Of a stretch of DNA of 64,000 nucleotides, positions 11,971 to 20,989 are shown piece after piece. The position numbers and the translations under genes are program-made. The stretch is from Temnopleurus reevesii. Its lineage: Eukaryota > Echinodermata > Echinoidea > Temnopleuroida > Temnopleuridae. Positions within the stretch are counted from its first letter, which is position 1. Each line of letters begins with the position of its first letter. The notes under the pieces were generated by a model, which was given only the letters and a program-made list of their open reading frames with translations, was not told the DNA's origin and ran no database searches. Where the stretch lies: positions 1-64,000 of the forward strand of contig BQKZ01001919.1 of the NCBI GenBank assembly GCA_036244855.1, written 5' to 3'.

Positions 11971-13220
11971 TCAGGGGGACGTTATCCTTGGCGCAGAACG
12001 ATCGTTCGTTTGGAGAGTCTTCCTCAGCTTGACACCACGTCTGATATCAGCCATGGTTCCAACCCCCGTCTCCTCCTCCTCCTCCGACTCGCTTTCTACC
12101 GGAGCTGTCTGCTGTTGATGCGGATGCTGGGGTGATGGAGTTGCTAGCATGGAGAAGGGTGGAGGAGGGAGAGGGCTGCCCTGTACCGGAGGGGATGGGG
12201 GTTTGCAGGAAGGGGCTTGGGGTATACTCTTGCCATCGGGTGTGGTGTAGCCATACCCTGGGGGAGGAGGATATTGCTGTTGCTGTTGATGAGTGTGGGG
12301 TTGCTGGGGGAGAGTCTGATAGTGGTTCGTTTGAGCATGCTGCTGCTGCTGGTATTGTTGTTGCTGTTGATACTGCATATGTTGTTGATTTTGTTGTGGC
12401 TGAGATGCCATTTGGGGTAACTGTTGATATTGTTGTTGCTGCTGCTGTTGGATCTGTTGCTGATACTCTAGTTGCTGTTGCTGCTTCTGTTGTTGAAGCT
12501 GCATGCGGTATTGCAGTTCTTGCTGTGGTTGCGGCAAAATAGGCTGCTGTTGGAACGAGGAAGGCGGATGAGCAATACTATGCCTCGATCCTGGCATCGT
12601 CACCCCATACTGCCCATCTACCCCACCATCATTCTGCCCATTGCTACCTAGACTGAAGATGGGTTGTTTGTTACCAAGCTCAGCGGGCGGTGTCTTCGGT
12701 GAGCTACGACTCTCAGCAAGCTTTGCATCAAGGCTCTCCTTCAATGCAATCCTACTCATTGCCTGTGCTATGTTATCCTCACCCCCGATCCTCAGACTCT
12801 GACTACGCCCCACCTTTGATGATGGCGTATCCTTGGCTGGTGCCGTAGGAGGCGGCACCTTGAACTTCCCAGAGGCATCAAACTGCGGCGCGCTGTTTGA
12901 TTCCGTCAGGCTGAATGCGAGAGAGTTACCAGATGGCGTCCTACGGATTGGTGGCGGCGGCTTCCTGCGGCGCATGGTACCATGGATGTCGTTATTAGTG
13001 AAGGCACCGATAGAGGAGTGACGACGGTGAACTTGAGCGGTCGACGACGATGAAGACGATGAAGATGAGGAAGAGGACGATGAAGAAGAAGATGATGATG
13101 ATGAGGCTGTCGATACAGCTTGAAAGATCGAGGCTGGATTGAAGTGGCGCGGGAGAGTGGCAGATTTGCTGAAGTCAGGGTAGTTGATGTTGGTATCACA
13201 GACTGAGTATGGATCATATT
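11971..13220 (-). CDS. MTSS1: MTSS1 terminal coding exon with poly-Ser, poly-Gln and WH2
   Basis: This 1250-bp exon begins EYDPYSVCDTNINYPDFSKS and has SATLPRHFNPASIFQAV, like human DYDYFSVSGD .. KSSTIPRNSDIS. Next come about two dozen serines (near 13041-13105), a conserved RRTPSG motif, then a Gln-rich tract (about 12270-12540). It ends TMADIRRGVKLRKTLQTNDR SAPRITSP then stop. The ending is the MTSS1 WH2 actin-monomer-binding motif (human AIRRGVKLKKTTTNDRSAPR). The acceptor is CCTCTCTCCCACAG. The serines use mixed TCN codons, so the tract is not a pure recent repeat. The 3'UTR boundary is unclear; a minus-strand AATAAA occurs at 10075-10080. Confidence 0.95.
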
Positions 13221-13822
13221 CTGTGGGAGAGAGGAAACAAGAACCATAAACATCACACAAGGGGAAAAGTGCTAGATATTACTTTCTTGCAAGATTCAAA
13301 TTGTCAGTTAGCTTGCGAAACATCACAATGAATGTACAAATAATTTATTTTTCACTAAAGAATCTTCATTCCATTTCTAATATGCAGTCAACCTTTCCCA
13401 AGTGGAATCTATTGGGACTGAAGAAATAGCCTCGACTTAGGTGAATTTCTAATGAGTTGTAAAAACAATAGAATATAAGGAGAAGGGGACTTAAAAATAC
13501 CTTCAACTAAGGCCATTATTTGACAGAGGCAAGGTTGATTGTATTCATTAGATTCCCTATTATTCTTCAGAGATATATGATATTTGGTAAAATAAGGGGA
13601 AAAAGAGAGTGTGAGGAGAAAAGGAGAGAAAGAACATAAATAAAACCACAGAGTAGAGAGAGCAAAAGAAAAAGTGAAGTAAAGTGAACAGAAAAGAGAA
13701 TATCAGGACAATGATGCTATGAAAATAAATGGAGCAATACTGTAAAGAAAATATGCAGAAAAGTTATCCTTTCACAAAGAAAGACGATATGAGGTCAACA
13801 AGAACAAACTTTCATAGCTTAC

Positions 13823-14036
13823 CTGAAGAGTTGACTGTATCACTGGACGTATTAGGAGAGCTCGCCTGTGTACCATATCCACTTGACCCCGCTGACCTTT
13901 GACTCATAGGGGTCATGTTGGGGGCAATGTCTAGCTTTGATGGCTTGTTACTACGAGCTGGTCCCGGTGTTGCGTATATTGGGTCAGCCTCAATCTTCCT
14001 CTCTAGGGCTGCCTCTAAGCCTAGCGGAGCTGATCC
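13823..14036 (-). CDS. MTSS1: MTSS1 linker exon (SSGYGTQASSPNTSSDT)
   Basis: This 214-bp exon begins GSAPLGLEAALERKIEADPI and includes RSAGSSGYGTQASSPNTSSD. It resembles the human LALALSRGLQLD ... QCSSGYSTQTTTPCCSEDT segment. The acceptor has a long T run (CTTGTTTTTTTTTCAG) and the donor is GTAAGC. It enters in phase 0 and leaves in phase 1. Confidence 0.9.
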
Positions 14037-14447
14037 CTGAAAAAAAAACAAGAATAGCATTAAATCTGGCATTAAATCTGGCATTTGACATGCACAGGGA
14101 TCATGTTTGTACCAACGTCTATATTTGATTGCTTGTTGCTCCAAGCCGGTCTTCAATTTTCATTTCCAAGGCCCAATTATGCTATGTTTGTTACAAAACT
14201 ATATGCATTCTAATTACCTTACTGAATATGCATGCACTTATTATGCACGAAGCTTGTGTGAAGAAATCACATCTAAAATAGGGCTACCACGTTAGCGTGC
14301 GTAAACCGATAAATTACACATTCATATGACAAATCCATACAAAAGAAGATGTTGATACAATGCTTATTGAAATGATGATTATGGAAGTAAATCAAAGGAA
14401 AGTTAATTTTTACCAAATGACCTTTCAAATTATATTAAGACTCCATG

Positions 14448-14621
14448 GGGGTGTTGTTCAAAAGTTGCAATTGATCGGAAGTTGCAGTTGATCGGAATAC
14501 GCCAATCAAAATTATTGTTTCATGCTCATCTTGTTAAATGCGTGCACCATGCGCCAATGAAAATGCGTGTTACAATTTGCAAAGTTGCAGTTGATTTGCA
14601 GTTGATTTTGAGCAACACCCC
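14448..14621. mobile_element. MITE, GGGGTGTTG ends, inside MTSS1 intron
   Basis: It starts GGGGTGTTGTTCAAAAGTTG and ends TTTTGAGCAACACCCC. It lies 26 bp past the donor of the 14648-14733 exon. Confidence 0.82.
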
Positions 14622-14647
14622 ACATATGATTCAAGGGCATGACTTAC

Positions 14648-14733
14648 TTGAGAAGCACGTCTAGTAGGAAGCGCTGCAGGACGGTTGTCACATTGGTCAT
14701 TTCCATTGTTTGTGGCCAGTGGTTGAGGCACAA
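14648..14733 (-). CDS. MTSS1: MTSS1 short linker exon
   Basis: This 86-bp exon reads VPQPLATNNGNDQCDNRPAA then LPTRRASQ. The acceptor is CTATTTTTGCTCAG and the donor GTAAGT. Two bases finish an Ile codon from the previous exon, and the end is phase 0. RRAS is a consensus basophilic-kinase motif. The exon sits just upstream (in gene sense) of a MITE at 14448-14621. No clear human counterpart; support is splice sites, phase and open frame. Confidence 0.8.
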
Positions 14734-15271
14734 CTGAGCAAAAATAGGGAGAAAGAAAAAAAACTCCTAAAGTAAATACACGTATCATCCACTAAATCAG
14801 ACATTCTCACAAAACTAAAATTATTTTCATGATCTTTCTCCATTTTAATACACTGGTCATCAACTTAATCTGAAATTTTAACAAAAATGTTAATCTTTTC
14901 ATGATCTTTCCCCATTTTCATGGAAAAGAATTACTCCTGAATATTACATCATTATTTCACAATTAATCTAGGTCCTGTTCCACAATTTCCGAAATGGACA
15001 TTAATGTTATCTTATTGTAGGTTCCAAAAGGCATTTGGAGGAGAGGTGACATTCCATTATTACCAGTTTTGCTGGAAAATGTAAGTTTCATTTGATTCTT
15101 CTTTTTTTCACTGTTGTCAATGGAAATTAGAAAACAAACATAACATTGATGACTAACAAAAGCTTATTTGAAAACAAGCATATGTGATTTTTTTATTCAC
15201 AATTTTGTGCACTAATTGCAAAATATTAAACATACAGGAGAAAAGCAAGAGAAGATTTCCAACCAACTTAC

Positions 15272-15593
15272 TCTGGTTGGGCTGAGTCATGTTGAAATCT
15301 GGCATGAACTGTTTGCCGGCCTTCCCATTCTTAACCGGCAACTGTCTACTGCCCTCGCCTGTCGGAGGCTTCATGAACGAGACCATGGGTGTGGGGACCG
15401 GCTTGGGCTGCTTCTTGGGCCCCGGAACGGAAGGCGTGGTGTGCGTGATGGCCGCTGCAGGGACCTTGTTGTCCAGCCAGGGTGGGGTAGGGGCCATCTG
15501 GGATGAGGGAGGGGCGGGGTAGGCTGGGGAAGGGGAGGAGGACGGGGTGCTGCATTCACTAGATGACTGGTCACTGGATGATAGTCTACCATG
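15272..15593 (-). CDS. MTSS1: MTSS1 Ser/Pro-rich exon
   Basis: This 322-bp exon reads HGRLSSSDQSSSECSTPSSS, then a proline-rich stretch (PAPPSSQMAPTPPWLDNK, GPKKQPKPVPTPMVSFMKPP) ending MPDFNMTQPNQ. The acceptor is TTTTCCCCTGCAG and the donor GTAAGT. It enters in phase 0 and leaves in phase 1. It is low-complexity, probably disordered, and could carry SH3-binding sites. Direct alignment to vertebrate MTSS1 is weak here, as is usual for this region. Confidence 0.85.
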
Positions 15594-16121
15594 CTGCAGG
15601 GGAAAAATGATCAGATGCCAGATTAAGTTCTGATACATGAGCAGTGAATGACAACTAAGATTGTGAGAGTTCACAAGAGAAGGCTTTCCAAAGTAGTCCC
15701 CATCTTGTCAGTAACAGTGCATATTTGTTGGAAAAGTGCAACACATTCATCAATATATTAAATGTGTAGGAGTGCACATCCACAACAAATTCTACCCTAC
15801 CATTTTTCTAAACTTAGCAATCAATAGCAGTCAGGGTGAATCAACTACCAACTACATGTATATGTTCAAGCTGTCCTTTACACAGCAATTTAGGTACATC
15901 CAGCTGCACATTTGACTACCAATTTCCTATGATCTTCTCTTTTCTCACTTGAGAATACAAACTTATGGTAGTTTATTGTAATTGGTGGAAAGGAATTTGC
16001 TGCCCATACACTCTACACTTTGTTGGTGCTAGGGGATTATTTTATAAATTCTTTATTTACATATTTCGTAACTTGTTTCAGAAAATGGACAAAAGAAAAA
16101 ATGTAGATTTGAGTCCTTTAC

Positions 16122-16550
16122 CTGAGCATACTCATTAGCCATTTGTAGCATGAGACTATAAGCCATCGTCTCATCAACCGGATCCCCATCCTCCTCTACC
16201 CTCAATGGTGGTAGCTGCTGGGGGAGAGCCTGACTACCTCCGCTACCACCGCTGCTGGTTGATGACGACGGGGGCGATCCTGGCCGTGTGAAGAGCGTAT
16301 CCTGGGACGTGAATCCAGAATCTTGTGACGACACACTGGAGAGACGACATGCCGGATTGGTCGGTTGGGAGAGGCTGCGATGCCTGTGGTAGCCATGGAG
16401 GGAGGTGCCGTTGGGGCCGCCGGCGCTGGGGTTGGAGTGGGCAGAAGCCATGGAACCGCTGGAGCGGGAGTCAGAGCTGTTCATACTACTCAAGCTGCAC
16501 ATACTGGACTTTCGGGATCCTGTTGAGGGGGTTGGTGAGCTGGGTGGAGT
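16122..16550 (-). CDS. MTSS1: MTSS1 Ser-rich linker exon, haplotype 1
   Basis: This 429-bp, 143-codon exon is phase 0 at both ends. It begins TPPSSPTPSTGSRKSSMCSL and includes SSMNSSDSRSSGS and RLSSVSSQDSGFTSQDTLF. These match human TPPSSP..SRKSSVCSSL, SVNSSDSRSSGS and RLSSVSSHDSGFISQDAF. It ends LMLQMANEYAQ before a GTAAAG donor. The exon follows the I-BAR domain and is a Ser-rich, likely phosphorylated linker. A protein-identical copy is at 18642-19070. Confidence 0.94.
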
Positions 16551-17182
16551 CTGTAAAGATTGGCAAAAAATAATCAGAAAAAATTTGGTAAATAAGACTG
16601 TGACACATTAACTATTAGATGAGTTTTGCAATGCATGTTTTTCCTATAGGCCAATGCTTGATTGAGAACCAGTGTTCAAAAGATTTTCTCTAACCACTTG
16701 TTATAAATTGTGATGAGATACTACTAATGGCAATAATTATTCACTTTTAAAATATGTACTCAAAACAAGTCGACACTAATCTTCCTGAGGAAATATGGGA
16801 CATACACAGGGTTGAAAATATGAGGTTTTAAGCACCCTGTCTTTTACATCTAGATCCTGCAGTGTAGATGGACAGTGTGGGCATACACCATGACCTAAGC
16901 TGCATGAAATAGCAACAACCTTGTTTTAGGAAACTAAGTAGTGGCAAATAAATGGCTCTTCCGAGCATTGGACATTAGGAAACCATTGTCTTATGATAAA
17001 AGATGATGATGATATTTCTAATTACGTACAAGCCAATTGTAGTCCTAGCATTCCTTAGACCATGGATGTAGTTTGGACATTTGGAAATTTATTCATTTAA
17101 ACTTCGACACATATAGTCAACATTCTGTTCACATTTTGTTACAGAGGTTTAATTTACTATGAAAGTAATAATATTGACTTAC

Positions 17183-17332
17183 ATATGACCACTGTACATC
17201 TTGGCTCTTCATCTCCAAGATAACCTGTTCACTGGTTTGTGGAAGAATATGAGGGTCTTTGCTCTGTATGCTCAGGTCCTCCATTACCGTCTGGAGATGC
17301 ATCACTTCAGAGAGCATCGAGATCTCATCCTC
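17183..17332 (-). CDS. MTSS1: MTSS1 exon (EDEISMLSEVMHLQTVMEDL), haplotype 1
   Basis: This 150-bp, 50-codon exon is phase 0 at both ends. It reads EDEISMLSEVMHLQTVMEDL, SIQSKDPHILPQTSEQVILE, MKSQDVQWSY. Human has EEEISMLGEITHLQTISEDL and ends in SYSWSY-like sequence. It closes the I-BAR domain. The acceptor is CATCTTAACAG and the donor GTAAGT. An amino-acid-identical exon lies at 19785-19934, in what looks like the other haplotype. Confidence 0.94.
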
Positions 17333-17392
17333 CTGTTAAGATGAAATCAATAAAAACATTATTTTATATAGTATGTCAAAGATTTACATGGT

Positions 17393-17520
17393 CGATTTTG
17401 TGGTAGAATGTGAGGGTCTTTGCTCTGCATGCTTAGGGTCTTTGCTCTGCATGCTTAGGTCCTCCATCACCGTCTGGAGGAGCATCACTTCAGAGAGCAT
17501 CGAGATCTCATCCTCCTGTT
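17393..17520 (-). pseudogene. Decayed partial copy of the EDEISML exon, haplotype 1
   Basis: This segment repeats the acceptor and first half of the exon (EDEISMLSEVMLLQTVMEDL), then contains a direct duplication of about 22 bases around SMQSKDPKHAEQRP. It runs into intron without the VILEMKSQDVQWSY part or the GTAAGT donor. Only a weak out-of-phase GTAAAT follows, so inclusion would break the frame. Confidence 0.8.
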
Positions 17521-17639
17521 TAGATTGAATAAAACAAAAATAAAAGGATCATTTCACTGGTATTTCATATAATATGTCTTCTGGCAAAGTGACTAGCTGC
17601 CTCCTTCCTATCAATCCCTAATCTCATAACTAGATGAAT

Positions 17640-18372
17640 TAATAAAAATGCTCTCAACAACCGGTTTAAGAAATCCCATCCGTGAACAGAATTGACTCCT
17701 CTCCTCGATAAGACCTGTATGGCAAGCCCTCTTTCCAGCCTCCTTGATCACAACGCATCATTGCCCCTCCCCTCATCCCCAGTCTGAAAGATGGACTATT
17801 GAAATGCTCACAATGACTGGTCTCAGGAATCCCAGAGTACAGAATCGACTCCTCTCCTCGATGAGACTGAAAACAGACTCTTCATCTAATTTTTCTAGCA
17901 AGGTGACCAGTTGCCCTTTCTTCCAGGCTCCCTATCCCACAAAGAAGTTAACCGATATACTAACAACGACTGGTCTAAGAAATCCCACCCCGAAGTATCG
18001 AATGGACTTCTCTCTTCGTTGAGGGGTTTTCGGCAAGCACTCTTCTTTGCCTCTACTAAAACGGTGACTAGCTGTCCCTGCTAACCAAACCTTTTTTTTT
18101 TTTTTTTGACAAATGAATGAATTGAAATACTCACCACAACTGCTCTAAGAAATCCCACCAGAGTACAGAATCGACTACTCTTCTCGATGAGGGCTGTCCG
18201 GCAAGCACTCTTCTCAGCCTCTCCTAAAAGGGTTGACAAGCTGCTCCTTACCAACCCCTAAACTCACCTATGAATGAATTGAAATACTCACAACTGGTCT
18301 CAGAAATCCTACCAAAGTACAGAATCGACTCCTCTCCTCGATGAGGGAGTACAGCAAGCACTCTTCTCAGCA
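17640..18372 (-). repeat. Tandem array of partial I-BAR exon copies, haplotype 1
   Basis: At least five units of about 150-170 bp follow the full exon. Each has the exon's 3' half (AEKSACRTALIEERSRFCTL region), a donor-like GTGAGT or relic, and intron spacer. Units lie near 18294-18371, 18135-18223, 17955-18065, 17800-17900 and 17645-17750. The 18.3-kb unit has a one-base deletion that shifts the frame. The 17.8-kb and 17.65-kb units are eroded. Two spacer types occur: one resembling CTAGCTGTCCCTGCTAACC, the other with a CCCCTCATCCCCAGTCTG core. Confidence 0.85.
18135..18223 (-). other. Potential 89-bp alternative exon inside the array
   Basis: This array unit has an acceptor-like CAACCCTTTTAG, an open frame reading EAEKSACRTALIEKSSRF then CTLVGFLRAVV, and a GTGAGT donor. 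It starts with two phase bases and ends in phase 0, exactly as the full 158-bp exon does. It would therefore replace that exon in frame with a 23-codon deletion (KPHVQ to LLE). Use in mRNA is inference only; the polypyrimidine tract is short. Confidence 0.4.
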
Positions 18373-18445
18373 TTTACTAAAAAGATGACTAGCTGCCTCT
18401 CCTTACCGACCCCCTATCCCCCCAAAAATGAACCAATATACTCAC

Positions 18446-18603
18446 AACAACCGGTCTAAGAAATCCCACTAGAGTACAGAATCGACTCCTCTCCTCAATG
18501 AGGGCTGTCCGGCAAGCACTCTTCTCAGCCTCCTCTAACAGGATGAACATGTCATTGACGTCTTGCATGGCGCTGTCTAACTGGTATTGCACATGGGGTT
18601 TAC
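18446..18603 (-). CDS. MTSS1: MTSS1 I-BAR exon (QLDSAMQDVND), full length
   Basis: This 158-bp exon reads KPHVQYQLDSAMQDVNDMF, ILLEEAEKSACRTALIEERS, RFCTLVGFLRPVV. Human has QPQLDSALQDVNDKYLLLEE and so on to RPVIEEE. The acceptor is CTTGCCTCAG and the donor GTGAGT. Two bases complete the Gly codon left by the 39.2-kb exon, and the end is phase 0. It codes for the last long I-BAR helix. It is the only full-length copy of this exon in the window; the other units beside it and at 21-22 kb lack the 5' half. Confidence 0.94.
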
Positions 18604-18641
18604 CTGAGGCAAGCAAGATTTAAAAAAAAACAGNCCTTTAC

Positions 18642-19070
18642 CTGAGCATACTCATTAGCCATTTGTAGCATGAGACTATAAGCCATCGTCTCATCCACCG
18701 GATCCCCATCCTCCTCTACCCTCAATGGTGGTAGCTGCTGGGGGAGAGCCTGACTACCTCCGCTACCACCGCTGCTGGTTGACGACGAAGGGGGCGATCC
18801 TGGCCGTGTGAAGAGGGTATCCTGGGACGTGAACCCTGAATCTTGCGAGGAGACGCTAGAGAGACGACAGGCCGGATTGGTCGGTTGGGAGAGGCTGCGA
18901 TGCCTGTGGTAGCCATGGAGGGAGGTGCCGTTGGGGCCGCCGGCGCTGGGGTTGGAGTGGGCAGAAGCCATGGAACCGCTGGAGCGGGAGTCGGAGCTGT
19001 TCATACTACTCAAGCTGCACATGCTGGACTTACGGGATCCTGTTGAGGGGGTTGGTGAGCTGGGTGGAGT
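18642..19070 (-). CDS. MTSS1: MTSS1 Ser-rich linker exon, second copy
   Basis: This 429-bp exon gives the same 143 residues as 16122-16550, with matching splice sites (GTAAAG donor, ACAG acceptor). The nucleotide differences I could see are synonymous; several cluster in the SSVSSQDSGFTSQD codons (18795-18875 against 16275-16355). If allelic, only one of the pair belongs in a transcript. Confidence 0.9.
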
Positions 19071-19549
19071 CTGTACAAGTTGGGGAAAAGATCACAAAGA
19101 GTTTGGTAAATAGAGCTGTTACACACTAATAATCACATAAGTTTTGCATTGCATGTTTTTCCTATAGGCTAATGCTAGCTTAAAAAACAGCATTGAACAA
19201 TTTTCTTCAACCACTTTGAATAATGATGAGGTAATGACCAAGATTTTTCACTACAAATATACAATACATAGTAAGCATTAATAGGCTGACAGTCAACTTC
19301 CTGAGGCAATATTGGACATACGCTGGGTTACTATTCTGAGGCTTTTTGAGCATCCTGTCCATTACCTCTAGATCCAGCAGTGCACATTGATATTGTGGAC
19401 ATGCCCCATCCCCTAGGCTGCAAGAAATAGCAACAACCTTGTTTCAAGAGGAACAGGGCAGCAGCAAATGACATGGATCTTTAATACTAGATAGGGAAAC
19501 TGATGATAACGGCGATGACGACAACAATGTGATGATGATATTGGTGGTG

Positions 19550-19628
19550 ATGATGGGTGATGATGATGATGATGATGATGATGATGACGATGATGATGAT
19601 GACATTGATGATGATCACGATGATGATA

Positions 19629-19675
<47 letters not shown>

Positions 19676-19676
19676 A
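19550..19676. repeat. (GAT)n trinucleotide microsatellite
   Basis: About 125 bp of nearly pure GAT repeats with a few GAC and CAC interruptions, in the intron between the Ser-rich and EDEISML exons. The matching place in the other haplotype (near 17004-17016) has only a few GAT units. Confidence 0.95.
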
Positions 19677-19784
19677 TCCCCAATTGTGCAATTGATATTA
19701 ATTGTAATCCTGGCATTCCTTAGACAATGGGGGTAGTTTGTTACAGGGGTTTAATTTACTATAAGCGTAATAATATTGACTTAC

Positions 19785-19934
19785 ATATGACCACTGTACA
19801 TCTTGGCTCTTCATCTCCAAGATGACCTGTTCACTGGTTTGTGGAAGAATATGAGGGTCTTTACTCTGTATGCTCAGGTCCTCCATTACCGTCTGGAGGT
19901 GCATCACTTCAGAGAGCATCGAGATCTCATCCTC
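19785..19934 (-). CDS. MTSS1: MTSS1 EDEISML exon, second copy
   Basis: This 150-bp exon encodes the same 50 residues as 17183-17332 and keeps the GTAAGT donor and AACAG acceptor. It sits in the second haplotype-like block, between a large GAT-repeat expansion and an array of decayed copies of itself. Confidence 0.9.
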
Positions 19935-19999
19935 CTGTTAAGATAAAATTGACAAAAACATTAAGGATTATTTTACTATTACTTCACATAATATGTCAG

Positions 20000-20750
20000 A
20001 GATTTACAATTTTATTGTAGAATGTGAGGGTCTTTACTCTGTATGTGCTGGTTTTCCATTACTGCTACTCATCCTCCTGTTCAGATAAGATTAACAATAA
20101 ACAGTAAGGATTATTTTACTATTATTTCATATAATATGTCAAAGATTTATATGGTCGATTTGGTGGTAGGATGTATGGGTCTTTACTCTGTTTGCGCTGG
20201 TCGTCCATCTTTCTGTAGGTGCATCTCTTCAGAGAGCATCGAGATCTCATCCTCCTGTTAAGATAAAATCAATAAAAACATTATTTTATATAGTATGTCA
20301 AAGATTTACATGGTCGATTTTGTGGTAGAATGTGAGGGTCTTTGCTCTGTATGCTTAGGTCCTCCATCACCGTTTGTAGGTGCATCACTTCAGAGAGCAT
20401 CAGGATCTCATCCTCCTGCCCAGATAAAATTAACAAAAACATTAAGGATTATTTTACTATTATTTCATATAATAAGTCAAAGATTTACAATTTCATTGTA
20501 GGATATGAGGATCTTTACTCTGTATGTGCTGGTTTTCCATTACTGCTACTCATCCTCCTGTTCAGATAAGATTAACAATAAACAGTAAGGATTATTTTAC
20601 TGGTATTTCATCTAATATGTCAAAGATTTTTGTGGTTGATTTGATGGTAAGCTAGAAGTGAGGATCTTTACTCTGCATGCTCTGGTCATCCATCAACGTC
20701 TGTAAGTGCATCACTTCAGAGAGCATCGAGATCTCATCCTTCTGTTCAGA
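20000..20750 (-). repeat. Tandem array of decayed EDEISML exon copies, haplotype 2
   Basis: About five partial copies lie near 20007-20077, 20150-20260, 20305-20420, 20490-20565 and 20640-20748. Each keeps an acceptor-like (A/C)AG and the first codons (EDE or KDEISMLSEVMHLQ) and lacks the exon end and donor. The two short ones read EDE then stop. The 20.15-kb copy reads EDEISMLSEEMHLQKDGRP then a stop. The 20.3-kb copy stays open for over 30 codons. Haplotype 1 has only one such copy. Confidence 0.82.
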
Positions 20751-20989
20751 TAATATCAACAAAAACATGAAGGATTATTAAACTGGTATTTCATAGATTC
20801 ACTCTATTGTAACCTAACTTGATATACAAAATCATCAAACACTCATCAGTTTCTACTAAAATGATGTCAAGCTGTCTCTCCTTACAGACTCCTAAACTCA
20901 AATCCAACAAGGGTACATAATTAACCCCTCTCCTTGATGATACTATCATACACTCTTATCTGCTAGTTCTAGCAAGGTGATTGGCTACC

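Noticed and set aside
12132..12542. Plus-strand open frame opposite the Gln-rich exon
   Set aside because: It is the antisense of CAG-rich coding sequence; long antisense frames are expected there.
19413..19723. Poly-His and poly-Asp frames over the GAT repeat
   Set aside because: Translations of a microsatellite in an intron; not genes.
20305..20420. Functional alternative EDEISML exon
   Set aside because: The frame is open, but the only following donor-like GTAAAT is weak and in the wrong phase for the next exon.
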